IMG/VR virus record: IMGVR_UViG_3300021139_000006
Location: 1 to 64,000 of that record
DNA from: a virus
Length of the DNA: 64,000 bases
Reading direction: 5' to 3' (one strand)
Below the pieces are notes generated by a model. It did no database searches. It was not told the DNA's origin and was given only the letters and a program-made list of their open reading frames with translations. The position numbers and the translations under genes are program-made. Positions 33,052-43,151 of this stretch are shown one piece after another (position 1 is the first letter of the stretch; each line of letters starts with the position of its first letter).

Positions 33052-33882
33052 TTACCAGTCTAATTTTACATTTATGTTGAAATCTGTGTTTGCTGACATA
33101 GGTAGGGGTTGTCCAAACTTTGCTATGGCCATCAGTTGATTGTCTGGGCTATAGAGACCTACAGAGGTAATGTACGGCTGAAAGCTGCTACTTGTAGCAA
33201 AAGACTGTAAAGTGCCGTCACTACCTGAGACAAGTAAAGTCGGATTGTATGAATAGTTAAAATCATGTTGTTTTATTTTAAGCCTGTAAGTCTGTTCATA
33301 TACAGTTAAGGTATTGTTAAATGAAAAAAATATATCATCTACTTCTGGGTCTATGAAATAACTCCCGTTTGTGATAACAACTAGCCCTTGACTGTAGAAT
33401 ACATTTCCTATATGAACATAATCCCCCACATCGTTTAGGTTAGGATCAAATATTGTAATATTACCATATCCGTCATCTGAACCTAGGTAGGTAGTTTCAC
33501 CACCAATGTAAAGTGTAATACCAAAATTACTTGGTTTTATACCTTCTCCGTAGTAAGATCTAGGGAATGACAAAATTTGAACTTCATAACCTATGGATGA
33601 AACATCATAACTTATGTTTCTGTAATCCACATAAGAACTAGAAGGTTGTTGATATGAGGCTGATATATAGTTATTAGACTGTAATCTTTGCTGAACACCT
33701 GTTAAACTACCTGATATGTAGTTTGGATAGTATTGTTTTACAATTATGTTGTAGAAAGGGTCTCCTACTGATACATCATAAAACTGTACTCCGGGAGTTT
33801 CTAAATTCCCATAGTATGTTTTATTTGCAACGTAAGGCACAAGAGCTACGTCTGAATCTGATATATTCTTAAATGCGCTCAA
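33052..33882 (-). CDS. virion structural protein, paralogue of the next gene upstream
   Basis: The 276-residue protein is Tyr/Ser/Asn-rich and beta-type. Its last 80 residues (RLKIKQHDFNYSYNPTLLV, then ITSVGLYSPDNQLMAIAKFG) match the end of the 347-residue protein at 33884-34927 (FTDLNYTTNPSVI, ITSIGLYSMQNELMAVAKLS). A fibre, collar or baseplate-attached role is likely. The exact role is unknown. Confidence 0.65.
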   Translation of the reverse strand: MSAFKNISDSDVALVPYVANKTYYGNLETPGVQFYDVSVGDPFYNIIVKQYYPNYISGSLTGVQQRLQSNNYISASYQQPSSSYVDYRNISYDVSSIGYEVQILSFPRSYYGEGIKPSNFGITLYIGGETTYLGSDDGYGNITIFDPNLNDVGDYVHIGNVFYSQGLVVITNGSYFIDPEVDDIFFSFNNTLTVYEQTYRLKIKQHDFNYSYNPTLLVSGSDGTLQSFATSSSFQPYITSVGLYSPDNQLMAIAKFGQPLPMSANTDFNINVKLDW

Positions 33883-33883
33883 G

Positions 33884-34927
33884 CTATGATTGTATTTTTA
33901 CTCTAAGATTTAGAGTCTGAGTAAAGTTCTTTTTTAAAGGTGTGCTCAACTTTGCTACAGCCATTAATTCGTTTTGCATACTATACAACCCAATTGATGT
34001 GATGAATGTCTCAGGATTATTAACAAGTGTGGTATATATGATATTGCCATTTTTATCAATTACTGATGGGTTGGTTGTATAATTTAAGTCTGTGAAATTT
34101 ACCTTCACATTAAAATACCTAGAAGTGATTGTTTCTAGACTGTTTAAAGAGAATGAATTACCTGAGTAAATAGCAGAGTACAACCTTGATGTATTTATAT
34201 TGTATGTGGCATTATAAGATGTACTATTAGTACTGTCAATAACCAAACCAATACCTCCACCAACTCCTGGGGCTGCTGCAAGCGCAGACGGATTCAGGAT
34301 AATAGTACTGATATTTGGTAAGAATATACCATACGAACCACTTACTGTTTGTACATCATTACCGTTGTAAGATGCACCATTTGATCCACTTACAATCAAG
34401 AATACTTCGTTACTTCCTACAAAAGATTCAACAGTAACATCATTACTATTATCGGTTAGTTGAATAGTACCTGAGGGTCCTGTCAGTGTCAGATTCAAAG
34501 ACCCAGGTTGTAATGCTTCTTTATATTGAGCACGAGAAACTGTTAGTACAAATATATCTGTAGAAGATGCATTACTTGTCCCAAAAGTAAATGGCTCCTG
34601 ACTACTTGCTTGTCCATATACCAAACTTGAATACTGACCATATATATCGGATGTAGGTGATTTACCACCTACATTCGTATTATATGCAGGAGACCCATAT
34701 CCGTTTAAATTACCATAGGCTATTGCAAATTGTAGAGATGACCCTACTGCTGATATAGGTAAATTATATACATTTAAGTATGAAAGCCCTTGAGGTGAAT
34801 TTGCTTGAACAGATGATGTGTACATTGCTGCCTGAGTCAATGTATTGGTATTATTTGACCATAATGGGGATACTATTGATTCTTGGACTATAACAGAATC
34901 ATTTGTGCCAAAGGATATGTAAGACAT
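33884..34927 (-). CDS. virion structural protein, paralogue of its neighbour
   Basis: The 347-residue protein is beta-type with Ser/Thr/Asn-rich loops. Its C-terminal segment ITSIGLYSMQNELMAVAKLS and the preceding strands are shared with the 276-residue neighbour. It lies in the structural run between the 217-residue conserved protein and the GIY-YIG gene. No enzyme motif is visible. Confidence 0.65.
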   Translation of the reverse strand: MSYISFGTNDSVIVQESIVSPLWSNNTNTLTQAAMYTSSVQANSPQGLSYLNVYNLPISAVGSSLQFAIAYGNLNGYGSPAYNTNVGGKSPTSDIYGQYSSLVYGQASSQEPFTFGTSNASSTDIFVLTVSRAQYKEALQPGSLNLTLTGPSGTIQLTDNSNDVTVESFVGSNEVFLIVSGSNGASYNGNDVQTVSGSYGIFLPNISTIILNPSALAAAPGVGGGIGLVIDSTNSTSYNATYNINTSRLYSAIYSGNSFSLNSLETITSRYFNVKVNFTDLNYTTNPSVIDKNGNIIYTTLVNNPETFITSIGLYSMQNELMAVAKLSTPLKKNFTQTLNLRVKIQS

Positions 34928-34933
34928 ATTTTA

Positions 34934-35587
34934 TTAAGTTGTTTTAGTGATTGTTAAAGGTACTCTAATTGATGCTCCACTGTTTCTTCCTACTATATAT
35001 ATTTGAGTGTACAGAGAAGTGCCTGATGTACCAAATAGTGTATTGATAGTAGTACCAGTAAGGTTAAATGTTGTACCTATTTGACTTGTACTAATATTAG
35101 TGGTTTGGATAGTGGTAATGGTTGATGTGCTCATTCCTGAAGTGTCAATACCTGTTCCGGTAAAAGTTGATAACAATCTACCATCACCTATTGTAACCAA
35201 ATATCCATCTGGCTCTATAGTAGTATTTGAACCTAGGTAATTCAATGTTTGAGGTACAATAGCTATGGATGCACCTTGTTTCAAGGTTACAGTTACTGAC
35301 CCAATAGATATCACAGGAAGAGTGGCCGTACCTTGTGGTAGGGTTACCAACTTGTACTTCATACACTGCGTATCATCTGGGAATGCCTCTAATATAGGTA
35401 GGTTTTGAATTGCCTCTCCGTAGAAAGCTGACCCAGAAGGGTGATTTACGTTGTAGAGTGTGTAGTCGACTTCATCATCAGCACAAGCAAATGATGTTAT
35501 GTCGAAAGTCCCTTGGGATAAGTATTGACGCCCTTTTTTAGTTAGGATTGCATCAATGGTTACTGTTTGATTACTTAAATAAGCCAT
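34934..35587 (-). CDS. conserved virion structural protein
   Basis: The 217-residue protein has an N-terminal part VTIDAILTKKGRQYLSQGTF, then FACADDEVDYTLYN, HPSGSAFYGEAIQNLPILEA and MKYKLVTLPQGT. I recall this pattern (DAILTKKGR..L..G...I..FA.ADDE.DY) from structural genes in marine T4-like phages. The C-terminal half is beta-type and Thr-rich. Its function in the virion is not known. An ATATTTAT element lies 17 bases before the ATG. Confidence 0.7.
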   Translation of the reverse strand: MAYLSNQTVTIDAILTKKGRQYLSQGTFDITSFACADDEVDYTLYNVNHPSGSAFYGEAIQNLPILEAFPDDTQCMKYKLVTLPQGTATLPVISIGSVTVTLKQGASIAIVPQTLNYLGSNTTIEPDGYLVTIGDGRLLSTFTGTGIDTSGMSTSTITTIQTTNISTSQIGTTFNLTGTTINTLFGTSGTSLYTQIYIVGRNSGASIRVPLTITKTT

Positions 35588-35604
35588 GTTGTAGTTTTGT
35601 AGTT

Positions 35605-35612
35605 ATAAATAT
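35605..35612 (-). promoter_or_regulatory. candidate late promoter element
   Basis: ATATTTAT followed by AACTAC on the minus strand, 17 bases before the ATG at 35587. It separates the giant fibre gene from the next structural unit. Confidence 0.5.
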
Positions 35613-35616
35613 CGTG

Positions 35617-38600
35617 TTATTGTGGTAATAGGTTATTGGTTAAGGGTTGAATAATATTTGAGACATTATTTTCTATTGCAGGGTCTAGATATTCAGGTAT
35701 TAAAACTGCTGATGATACTACACCAAGTTGCTTTTGTGATTCAATTATTACAGATGTTTCATCTGGCATTAGTCTTATTATTGCAAATGCAGAACTAGTG
35801 TCGGATACTACTGGTGCTCTATCTAATGTGGCTTGTAATTTTCTAGTTACGGTATCACCTACTGTAATTGGGGCAAGAACGCTCTTTACTATATATACTG
35901 GGTCCAATACATTTTCTATGGGAGATATTCTAACTAAATCCCCTTGTTGTATTGTAAATATATCTTCTACTGGTGAGTAGCTTGCTGTTATATACGATGT
36001 GAGTGCTCCTGTATTATATTGTGGACTAAATGTACTGTTATTGTATAAAAGAGATGATGTAACATCAAATATCAATGTGTCGTTATAACCTGTAGTATAG
36101 CTACTTGATATATAAAACATCGGTGCCCCTGATGCAATGCTTTGTGTTACAACTTGGTTAGTTTGACCTCTTGAATCTATTACTTGGAAATAACCACCTT
36201 GTGGTATGGTGAAATTTATTTGATGACTTCCTTGAAAGAAAAGTGATAAATCTAAGAAAAATACCCTGAGTCTTAATTTTTCACCTTGCTGAAGCTGTAT
36301 TGTCTGGTCTAATTTTTGATTAAAAGTTATATAATTGTTATTAAGATGATCCCAAATATATATGTTACCTGGATATCCATAAGCTCCATTATCTAGTCCA
36401 GAGTAGTCCCCTGAAGGTGCTACAGGTATATTCCAGTCTCCTAGACTCGTACTAGCTGCATATCCCCAGCTACTCCCAGCATACTTTTCCACTACCCCTA
36501 TTACTTTAAATGTACCATTACCTTCTTCAGGATGATTACCTGTATATTGTATAGGGATATATGCAGATACATAATAATCTGATGTTTCTGGAGCAGTAAA
36601 TACTAATCTGCCTGTTTGGTCATTTGTATCGTATGTCACGTAACTATTTAGTCCACTAGATATAAATCCTCCTGCAGAGCTAGTGTTTGGTAAATGAAAG
36701 TAGCTTAGTTCATAGTAACCCTGTAGATAATCTGTACCTGTTGGTTGATATAAAGTTTGTTGATAGTAACCCCCATCATAACCTTTGTATAACCATGTTT
36801 GTGGTGTACCATAAGAAGTGTTTATCGTAGGGTACATAGAATTAAAATCGTATAATGATCCATATACTTGAGATAATCTACCATCTGTTACTTGTTGACC
36901 ATTAACTATAAGTTGAACAGCATTGCTTGGGGGTTGTGGCTGTCCTAATGGTACGGGCTGTAAGGCAAAAGATAGATTAGTGTCAGCTCCATTAATTGTA
37001 TACCAATTAACTGAATAATCCATTACTGCTTTAAATCCAACAGATGTTGTATAAGTCTGTACTGGTTTAGTAAATGTAAATGAAAGAGATTCATTGCTAT
37101 CCCTGTACACTATAGGTTTAAAAGAATATCCTCCTAGATATATAGTAGAGGTTCCGTCTATAGAAAATTGATTAGAAGGGCTCAATGGGTTTGTGAGTGA
37201 AATAGTTATACTATCCCCTGACTTAAATGTGTTTTGGACCTCAAATAAATTTTTATTTGCCTGAGTCAATGTTGTAGTTGAACCAGATGCGTCCAAAAGA
37301 TATTTTATACTAAAGGTTGTTTTATCTAAAAAATTATAATTGTTTACACTACCTTGTAAAGAATACCCAAACTTACCCGAATAGGTGTTTATATTAGGAA
37401 ACGTACCCAATCCTGTGTCTCCTTGTGTATACTTATTAAGCTTTTGTACGCTAACCTTACTACCTATATATCTAGGAATACTCCACCTTTTATGATTATA
37501 CTCGCTATCCTGTAAGGCAACAGGTTGTAGTATATTTGGATTATTTATATCCTGCTTCTTAGATACAGTTGATAAACGGTTGGTATACACATCATTATTA
37601 GTTACGTTAAAATCGCTATTTTTGAAAATAGCAGTACTAAAGCTTTGTGTATAAGATAGGTAGGGATTGTAATTACGAATCTCATAGTTATCATGTATAT
37701 CTACATAAGATCCTGAAATATCCCCTGTCATAAAAGTCATCTCCTCATTGAATTGAGGGTATGATGTACCTGCTTTTATAGTATTATGTCCTACAGATGC
37801 GGTATACTGGACCAAGGACATGCTAGGCTGGTGCCTAGATATTTTGTTACGTTCAAGGATTGGTGACTTAATTGTTACGCCTGTGCTAAGGTTTGTTCTA
37901 GCAGGGGTAAAATCACCTATCATTTTGAATAGTGTATTATCTATTTGCCCTACTAAATTTATAAAGTCTTTGTAATCATATTTAGATATAAACTTCTGGT
38001 AATATTGATCATTTATTGTGACAATATCTGGATATACATTTAAACCTTGATAAGTTGGGTCTCCTATATATTGGTCTAAATCAAGTAAGCTACCATATTG
38101 AGATATGATATCTTTGTTTATTTCATTCTGAGGGGAGAAACTTACTTCAGCAAAGTGGGTATCTCTTGACCTATTTGTATCAGGTGCTTCTATCCTTAAA
38201 ATAGGACTTAATACATTACTATTAGGGGTGTTATTGACTATACGAACTTTCTCTGTAACAGGGCTGTAATAGCCAGCTTGAGGAGTATTTGTGTAGGACA
38301 ACTCATACTCTGATTGGTAGTTATTCTGATTGGGAAATCCTATAAATAAAAGGCTATTGTATGATGAGCTGTATTGTAAGGATTGTGTTGGTAATCCTCC
38401 ATAACTACTGGTACTGTAATGAGCATAAGTGCCGTATAAGGATCCTCCTGATGCTGAATATACACTTCCTGATGTGTAGTATAATTTGAACTGTGGATGT
38501 ACTGAGCCTACAGATGCAGTTTGATAGTGATTATAGGTCAACAAGTTGTTGCCTAAAGGGAATCTTGCTGCTAAATCGTTATAGGCACCATTTATATTAT

Positions 38601-41007
38601 TTCCTTGAAAAGATTCATTACTTAACGTATGTGCATCAAATGCTGTTGATGATAAAGGTTCAGACCAATATCTAAGCTCTTGTATTCCTCCTATAAATGA
38701 TGAACTGAATAAAGGTGTTACTACACCTGGGCCTCCAACTGACAAATATACTAATGATGATGTATTACCGTAATAGCTCCATGCTCTATTTAATGCGAGG
38801 TCAGAAGCAAGGTCATAGTTGATATTATTGTAGTTACCTATTGAAGTTTTAGCTGTATGACCTACTCTTCCTGATATACAATTTTGAACAGTTAGTGTGT
38901 ATTTTTGACTACCTGATATTGATGATATGTAATCTTTATACTTTGTATTTGTTGTCAACAACACATTCCAGAATCCAGTTTCTCCATCACTACCTGTTGC
39001 ATACATGGGTACAGAAAGAGAAGACGATACGTATCCACTTGACCCTGACATAATCAAAGTAAAGTTGGCAGACGGTATGCTTTGAGATACTATATAATTT
39101 AATGTAACTCCGAAGTTTGCTTTTGAACTTCCGCTTTGGTACACTTGTATCAACGATACGTTGGATGGTTGTGTATGTTTATCTGGTTTTACCCTAAACT
39201 CAATTGAACTTGGAACAAGGTCACTCGAACCGTACTTTAAATAGTTTTGGGTAAGTGGTGCCCAATAAGCTTGTACATAACTTCCTGTACTATTTGTCAA
39301 AGAATAGGAAAATCTGTCATATACATAGTCAGGTTTGGTAGATGTACTATCATCTCCTCCGTATTGTATAGGGGTTAATATAGTGTCAGGAATGCCATAT
39401 ACTGTTATTAAATTCTGGATACCTCTTGTAGTACCTTTGGATTTAAGTAAGTAGGGTAAATTATGATAAAGTCTTTTGTAAAGTTCTTTAGACTGATCTT
39501 GCCCACTAGTTAGTATTCCTGAGCCCGTAACTGTATAGCTCCCTGTTGGTGCCCCTAGTAGGTATTCAGATAAGTTTAGGTCTGAGTTGTTATTATATAG
39601 TTTTATACCATATGACCTCAATACATCATAAACCATATCTTTTGAGATGCCGGTATTCAGATTATTATCTGCTTTATGGATATCATTTATAGCTTTGATG
39701 TATATCCATATACTATCATAATGCTGCCCAAGCATATTTGTAAATAATAAGAATTGAGCATTTTTTGGGTCATCTACTATGAAACCAGGAGTACTGAATA
39801 CTAAATTATCTTGGTTTTCTAAGTCATACAGAGATGCACTATATAACTGTCCGTAGGTCTGGTTATCTCCTAAAAAGGCTTGTGCTTGTGAAGATGTAAC
39901 ACTGTATAAAACACTACCACTTTTTGGCCATGCATATGTAGATGGGGAACTGTACAAGAAAGTCTCATACGGATCAAAGTTCTTTATTATGTTATTTGTA
40001 GATACTTGTATTGACTGTGCACTCCCACTAACAGATACATCCATTCCAGGTAATGATAATAACCTAGATACTGTAGATTCATTCTGTTGTATCTCAGTTA
40101 ATTTGTAAACAAAGTTAACAAGTCTTTGAGCTGCAGATGAGAAATGTACGAAGTTTTTATAATTAGTGTAATCAACATTAATCCCTATAGAATTATCGTT
40201 AAGCTGATTAATTATTGCTTGATAATCCTGTAGTGTGGGTGTATTGTATATAGTTGATTGGTTAACATACGTCGATGCTAAACCTGATTGAGCATGCACA
40301 TCTATATCAAAATTAGCCGAAGCTATCATAGGTATCGGTGCCGGAGTAAAATCAGGCGTAAGTACCACTTCAAATATGATAGGAGAAGCGAGCTCCTCTA
40401 CTATCCATAAAGGGGCCTTTAAACCGAATTCAGTAGGTAAAGGTTGATATAGCTTTATTAATAGGGAGTAAGGATTAGTACTCTCATCTATGGCAATATT
40501 GACAGCATTAACTGCATTGTTATTGCCAAAGTTCAATAAAAAGTCCTTGAAATATGGAGAAGACTGTACCTGGTTAATGAAGTTAAGGGTATTGGTCTCT
40601 AAGGCTAAATTAGATACAATATTTGAGGATAGGCGTATTTCTGTTCGGTCAGTGCTTATCTCCGTTATGAAAAAGGTATACGAAGACAGATTGTATATCT
40701 GATGCCTGTATATCCTGTAATCAAGCTTAAAATCACCTACATTATAATTCCTACTGGTTAGGTAAGTACCTGGGTCAAATAAAATCTGGTTACTGGTATT
40801 ATATCCTGTATCTGGTAAAGTGTACTCTGTAACATTGTAGTTAGAATCCAAAAGGATGTCGTCTTGCGTATAGATATGGCATTCCACATAATCCGTAGTA
40901 GGATTAAAATTACGTAAGAAACTTTGTGAAGGTATGAGTACTTGATCAATAGTATCATACTTATCTAAAGCTGGGTCTTTTATTTGGTTTATGGATACGA
41001 CTGACAA
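35617..41007 (-). CDS. giant virion protein (1796 residues) with LamG-like domain
   Basis: This is the largest gene in the window. The N-terminal 250 residues are conserved-looking structural sequence. A helical part at about 500-560 contains KRLYHNLPYLLKSKGTTRGI and TVYGIPDTIL, a pattern I recall from large marine phage baseplate/fibre proteins. Next, about residues 590-810 look like a concanavalin/LamG fold (SIEFRVKPDKHTQPS to FIGGIQELRYWSEPLS). The C-terminal half is a long run of Ser/Thr/Tyr-rich beta domains. It probably forms part of the baseplate periphery or a long fibre with carbohydrate-binding capacity. Confidence 0.7.
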   Translation of the reverse strand: MSVVSINQIKDPALDKYDTIDQVLIPSQSFLRNFNPTTDYVECHIYTQDDILLDSNYNVTEYTLPDTGYNTSNQILFDPGTYLTSRNYNVGDFKLDYRIYRHQIYNLSSYTFFITEISTDRTEIRLSSNIVSNLALETNTLNFINQVQSSPYFKDFLLNFGNNNAVNAVNIAIDESTNPYSLLIKLYQPLPTEFGLKAPLWIVEELASPIIFEVVLTPDFTPAPIPMIASANFDIDVHAQSGLASTYVNQSTIYNTPTLQDYQAIINQLNDNSIGINVDYTNYKNFVHFSSAAQRLVNFVYKLTEIQQNESTVSRLLSLPGMDVSVSGSAQSIQVSTNNIIKNFDPYETFLYSSPSTYAWPKSGSVLYSVTSSQAQAFLGDNQTYGQLYSASLYDLENQDNLVFSTPGFIVDDPKNAQFLLFTNMLGQHYDSIWIYIKAINDIHKADNNLNTGISKDMVYDVLRSYGIKLYNNNSDLNLSEYLLGAPTGSYTVTGSGILTSGQDQSKELYKRLYHNLPYLLKSKGTTRGIQNLITVYGIPDTILTPIQYGGDDSTSTKPDYVYDRFSYSLTNSTGSYVQAYWAPLTQNYLKYGSSDLVPSSIEFRVKPDKHTQPSNVSLIQVYQSGSSKANFGVTLNYIVSQSIPSANFTLIMSGSSGYVSSSLSVPMYATGSDGETGFWNVLLTTNTKYKDYISSISGSQKYTLTVQNCISGRVGHTAKTSIGNYNNINYDLASDLALNRAWSYYGNTSSLVYLSVGGPGVVTPLFSSSFIGGIQELRYWSEPLSSTAFDAHTLSNESFQGNNINGAYNDLAARFPLGNNLLTYNHYQTASVGSVHPQFKLYYTSGSVYSASGGSLYGTYAHYSTSSYGGLPTQSLQYSSSYNSLLFIGFPNQNNYQSEYELSYTNTPQAGYYSPVTEKVRIVNNTPNSNVLSPILRIEAPDTNRSRDTHFAEVSFSPQNEINKDIISQYGSLLDLDQYIGDPTYQGLNVYPDIVTINDQYYQKFISKYDYKDFINLVGQIDNTLFKMIGDFTPARTNLSTGVTIKSPILERNKISRHQPSMSLVQYTASVGHNTIKAGTSYPQFNEEMTFMTGDISGSYVDIHDNYEIRNYNPYLSYTQSFSTAIFKNSDFNVTNNDVYTNRLSTVSKKQDINNPNILQPVALQDSEYNHKRWSIPRYIGSKVSVQKLNKYTQGDTGLGTFPNINTYSGKFGYSLQGSVNNYNFLDKTTFSIKYLLDASGSTTTLTQANKNLFEVQNTFKSGDSITISLTNPLSPSNQFSIDGTSTIYLGGYSFKPIVYRDSNESLSFTFTKPVQTYTTSVGFKAVMDYSVNWYTINGADTNLSFALQPVPLGQPQPPSNAVQLIVNGQQVTDGRLSQVYGSLYDFNSMYPTINTSYGTPQTWLYKGYDGGYYQQTLYQPTGTDYLQGYYELSYFHLPNTSSAGGFISSGLNSYVTYDTNDQTGRLVFTAPETSDYYVSAYIPIQYTGNHPEEGNGTFKVIGVVEKYAGSSWGYAASTSLGDWNIPVAPSGDYSGLDNGAYGYPGNIYIWDHLNNNYITFNQKLDQTIQLQQGEKLRLRVFFLDLSLFFQGSHQINFTIPQGGYFQVIDSRGQTNQVVTQSIASGAPMFYISSSYTTGYNDTLIFDVTSSLLYNNSTFSPQYNTGALTSYITASYSPVEDIFTIQQGDLVRISPIENVLDPVYIVKSVLAPITVGDTVTRKLQATLDRAPVVSDTSSAFAIIRLMPDETSVIIESQKQLGVVSSAVLIPEYLDPAIENNVSNIIQPLTNNLLPQ

Positions 41008-41013
41008 TTGATT

Positions 41014-41340
41014 CTATGAATTAGTTATGGTGTATAATTGTTGTTTCAGGGATACATTTTCATTACGGAGATTTTCCACTTCTTTAGTTAAATCTGCATA
41101 AGATATACCTAGATAGTCGCTACTTCTATTCACCAGTTCAAGATGAGAGTTAATAGACCCTGTGGCCGGTATGTCGTAGAATATGGTATTATAAGATATA
41201 AAGAAGTCCTTTACCTCCGTTATTGTATTTGGAGGTGTAGAGTTATCTGGTGGTATTAGCTGTGTGAAGTTGGTTTTAACCACATTCTGGAAGCTGTTCT
41301 TTCCATAGATTATTCTCGATATAGGAACCTGTTCTGTCAA
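41014..41340 (-). CDS. small virion-associated protein with C-terminal coiled coil
   Basis: The 108-residue protein has a mixed N-terminal part and ends with a short coiled coil (LTKEVENLRNENVSLKQQL). It sits between the 362-residue virion protein and the giant protein with close spacing, so it may be an assembly factor or connector for them. It is not otherwise recognised. Confidence 0.55.
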   Translation of the reverse strand: MTEQVPISRIIYGKNSFQNVVKTNFTQLIPPDNSTPPNTITEVKDFFISYNTIFYDIPATGSINSHLELVNRSSDYLGISYADLTKEVENLRNENVSLKQQLYTITNS

Positions 41341-41360
41341 TTGTATTTAGGGTTTAATGG

Positions 41361-42449
41361 TTATTTCTCTACTTTAAATGTGTAGCCATTATCAAATACT
41401 ACTTCTTCACCGTTTATAATGGATTTTATAAGTATCTTATAATATCTTGAAGGTTCTAGACCGTTCATATAAATAGTGAAGTAATTACTTTTACTATCTG
41501 CCGACACTTTAGTGTAGTTTGTGTCGTAATCAATTACCACATCTTTTGTCTTGTAATCTACTAAAGACCAGTAAGAGCTGCTAGGCAAGAACTTGTTCTG
41601 AGTAAACATACTAGTAGTCATAAACTGTCTAGTCGGGTACTGATCACGAACACTTACTCTGAATTCTTTTATTGAATCTGGCCTAAAGGTTCCTATATTG
41701 TTCTGCAAAGATACGTTAATTTGTGAATTAGAACAAATATTTCCTGAAGGGTTAAAGGAAGAGTCATCCCACCTGAATTCAAGACATGGTGGATATATAG
41801 TATTACTGTCCCTAGAAAAGAAATTTAAGGTGTAGTTGTAGTTAGAGTCAAACTCTAGACTTCCTGATGTTTTTACTATAAATCCGTAGTTAGGTATGGA
41901 ACCAGATAGGTATAAATTAGTAAAGTTTGTGGTTTCTATTTGTATATCCTTTTCGGTGTATGGAGTAAATGATTGTGTATATGATGATGTATACCAAGTA
42001 CCTCCCCCAGGATTGGTGCTGATGAATGATCCTGTTACACCGGCAGGAAACCCAGACGTTAGCCAATAACTAGAGCTGTAAGCAGTGGGAAAATTCCAGG
42101 TTGCTCCAGTTTCATTGACAGGATTATCACCTAACTTACCGGTACCCATATCCCATTTCTGATATGTAGGGTGTAACTCTATGGTATAATTTGTGGGAAT
42201 GCCATAAGCCTCACATAGGTACATTTTAAAGTATGACTGGTATGACGCTGTCCTTATATAATTTGTTAACACATCACTCATGTCGTCTTTAGAAAACTGA
42301 ACTAATGGACGTGCATAGGTAGATTGTGATGGATACAGTAAAGATGCATTCTTAGATAGGTATAATAATGCATCTAAGCCTAGATTGGCATTATTTACTT
42401 CGCTGTACAAAGTCGTGTCTTGGACGGGGAATATTTTATATACTGCCAT
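41361..42449 (-). CDS. virion protein with DNRLRE-like N-terminal domain
   Basis: The 362-residue protein begins AVYKIFPVQDTTLYSEVNNANLG, the signature start of DNRLRE-type beta domains (residues about 1-230), and continues through beta-sandwich-like sequence (FRWDDSSFNP, FRVSVRDQYPTR). Marine T4-like phages carry similar proteins near the baseplate genes. A carbohydrate-binding or structural part of the baseplate or fibre is likely. No catalytic residues are evident. Confidence 0.6.
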   Translation of the reverse strand: MAVYKIFPVQDTTLYSEVNNANLGLDALLYLSKNASLLYPSQSTYARPLVQFSKDDMSDVLTNYIRTASYQSYFKMYLCEAYGIPTNYTIELHPTYQKWDMGTGKLGDNPVNETGATWNFPTAYSSSYWLTSGFPAGVTGSFISTNPGGGTWYTSSYTQSFTPYTEKDIQIETTNFTNLYLSGSIPNYGFIVKTSGSLEFDSNYNYTLNFFSRDSNTIYPPCLEFRWDDSSFNPSGNICSNSQINVSLQNNIGTFRPDSIKEFRVSVRDQYPTRQFMTTSMFTQNKFLPSSSYWSLVDYKTKDVVIDYDTNYTKVSADSKSNYFTIYMNGLEPSRYYKILIKSIINGEEVVFDNGYTFKVEK

Positions 42450-43148
42450 TTATGTTCTATTACCTTTTTTAAAATTATCTACAGCCCATAAAGGTTGTAG
42501 GTTTGTGTAGTGAAATGCTTTCTTCTGCTCCTCTAAATCAAATAAATTAAATTTTGATAATGGTATTATATGATCGATATTCCACCTATTTTCATAAAAA
42601 CCATGATTATCCCAATTCATACCTTCTGTAAAAAGAGATTCTAGGTGTAATTTTAATTCGGGTATTGAGCAACCTAATAAGTCTAAATAATGACAATGTT
42701 CTACACCCTTCTTAAGTCTTTTAATTACTTTTTGAAATCTTTTCCTCAGCCTATCTCTCAACATTGATTCAGGAGATTGATTTTTTCTATAAATTTTTCT
42801 CTGCTCTCTTATTATATCCTTTCTAGACTCTCGATACACCTTAACTCTTTCCTTCACTTCCGGCTTACTATAGTATTCTCTAACTCTCTTCTTCTGTTCT
42901 TTATGGTTATTATAATAGTAATTACTAAATTTCTCTTTAATCTTTTCTGGATGTTTTTCTGCATATGTCTTAGCATGAAGTGCTGCTCTCTCTTTGGTTT
43001 TAGGATATTTTTCTCTATTTTCCCTATTCCTGCAAATTTTACATGCTGTTTTTAATCCATCCTTAGATTGAGTATGTTTATGATAATCCTCATAAGACTT
43101 AAAGTCTTTACAGATTGTACATACCTTTCCTGTTATCGTAGATTCCAT
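42450..43148 (-). CDS. HNH homing endonuclease with N-terminal zinc finger
   Basis: The 232-residue protein has a zinc-binding N-terminus (Cys10, Cys13, Cys36, Cys39), a very basic helical middle, and a C-terminal HNH domain (WNIDHIIPLSKF with Asp192-His193, then HYTNLQPLW and NFKKGNR). This is a typical free-standing phage homing endonuclease. It is wedged between the endolysin and a structural gene with gaps of 3 and 0 bases, so it inserted without disturbing either. Confidence 0.9.
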   Translation of the reverse strand: MESTITGKVCTICKDFKSYEDYHKHTQSKDGLKTACKICRNRENREKYPKTKERAALHAKTYAEKHPEKIKEKFSNYYYNNHKEQKKRVREYYSKPEVKERVKVYRESRKDIIREQRKIYRKNQSPESMLRDRLRKRFQKVIKRLKKGVEHCHYLDLLGCSIPELKLHLESLFTEGMNWDNHGFYENRWNIDHIIPLSKFNLFDLEEQKKAFHYTNLQPLWAVDNFKKGNRT

Positions 43149-43151
43149 TAA

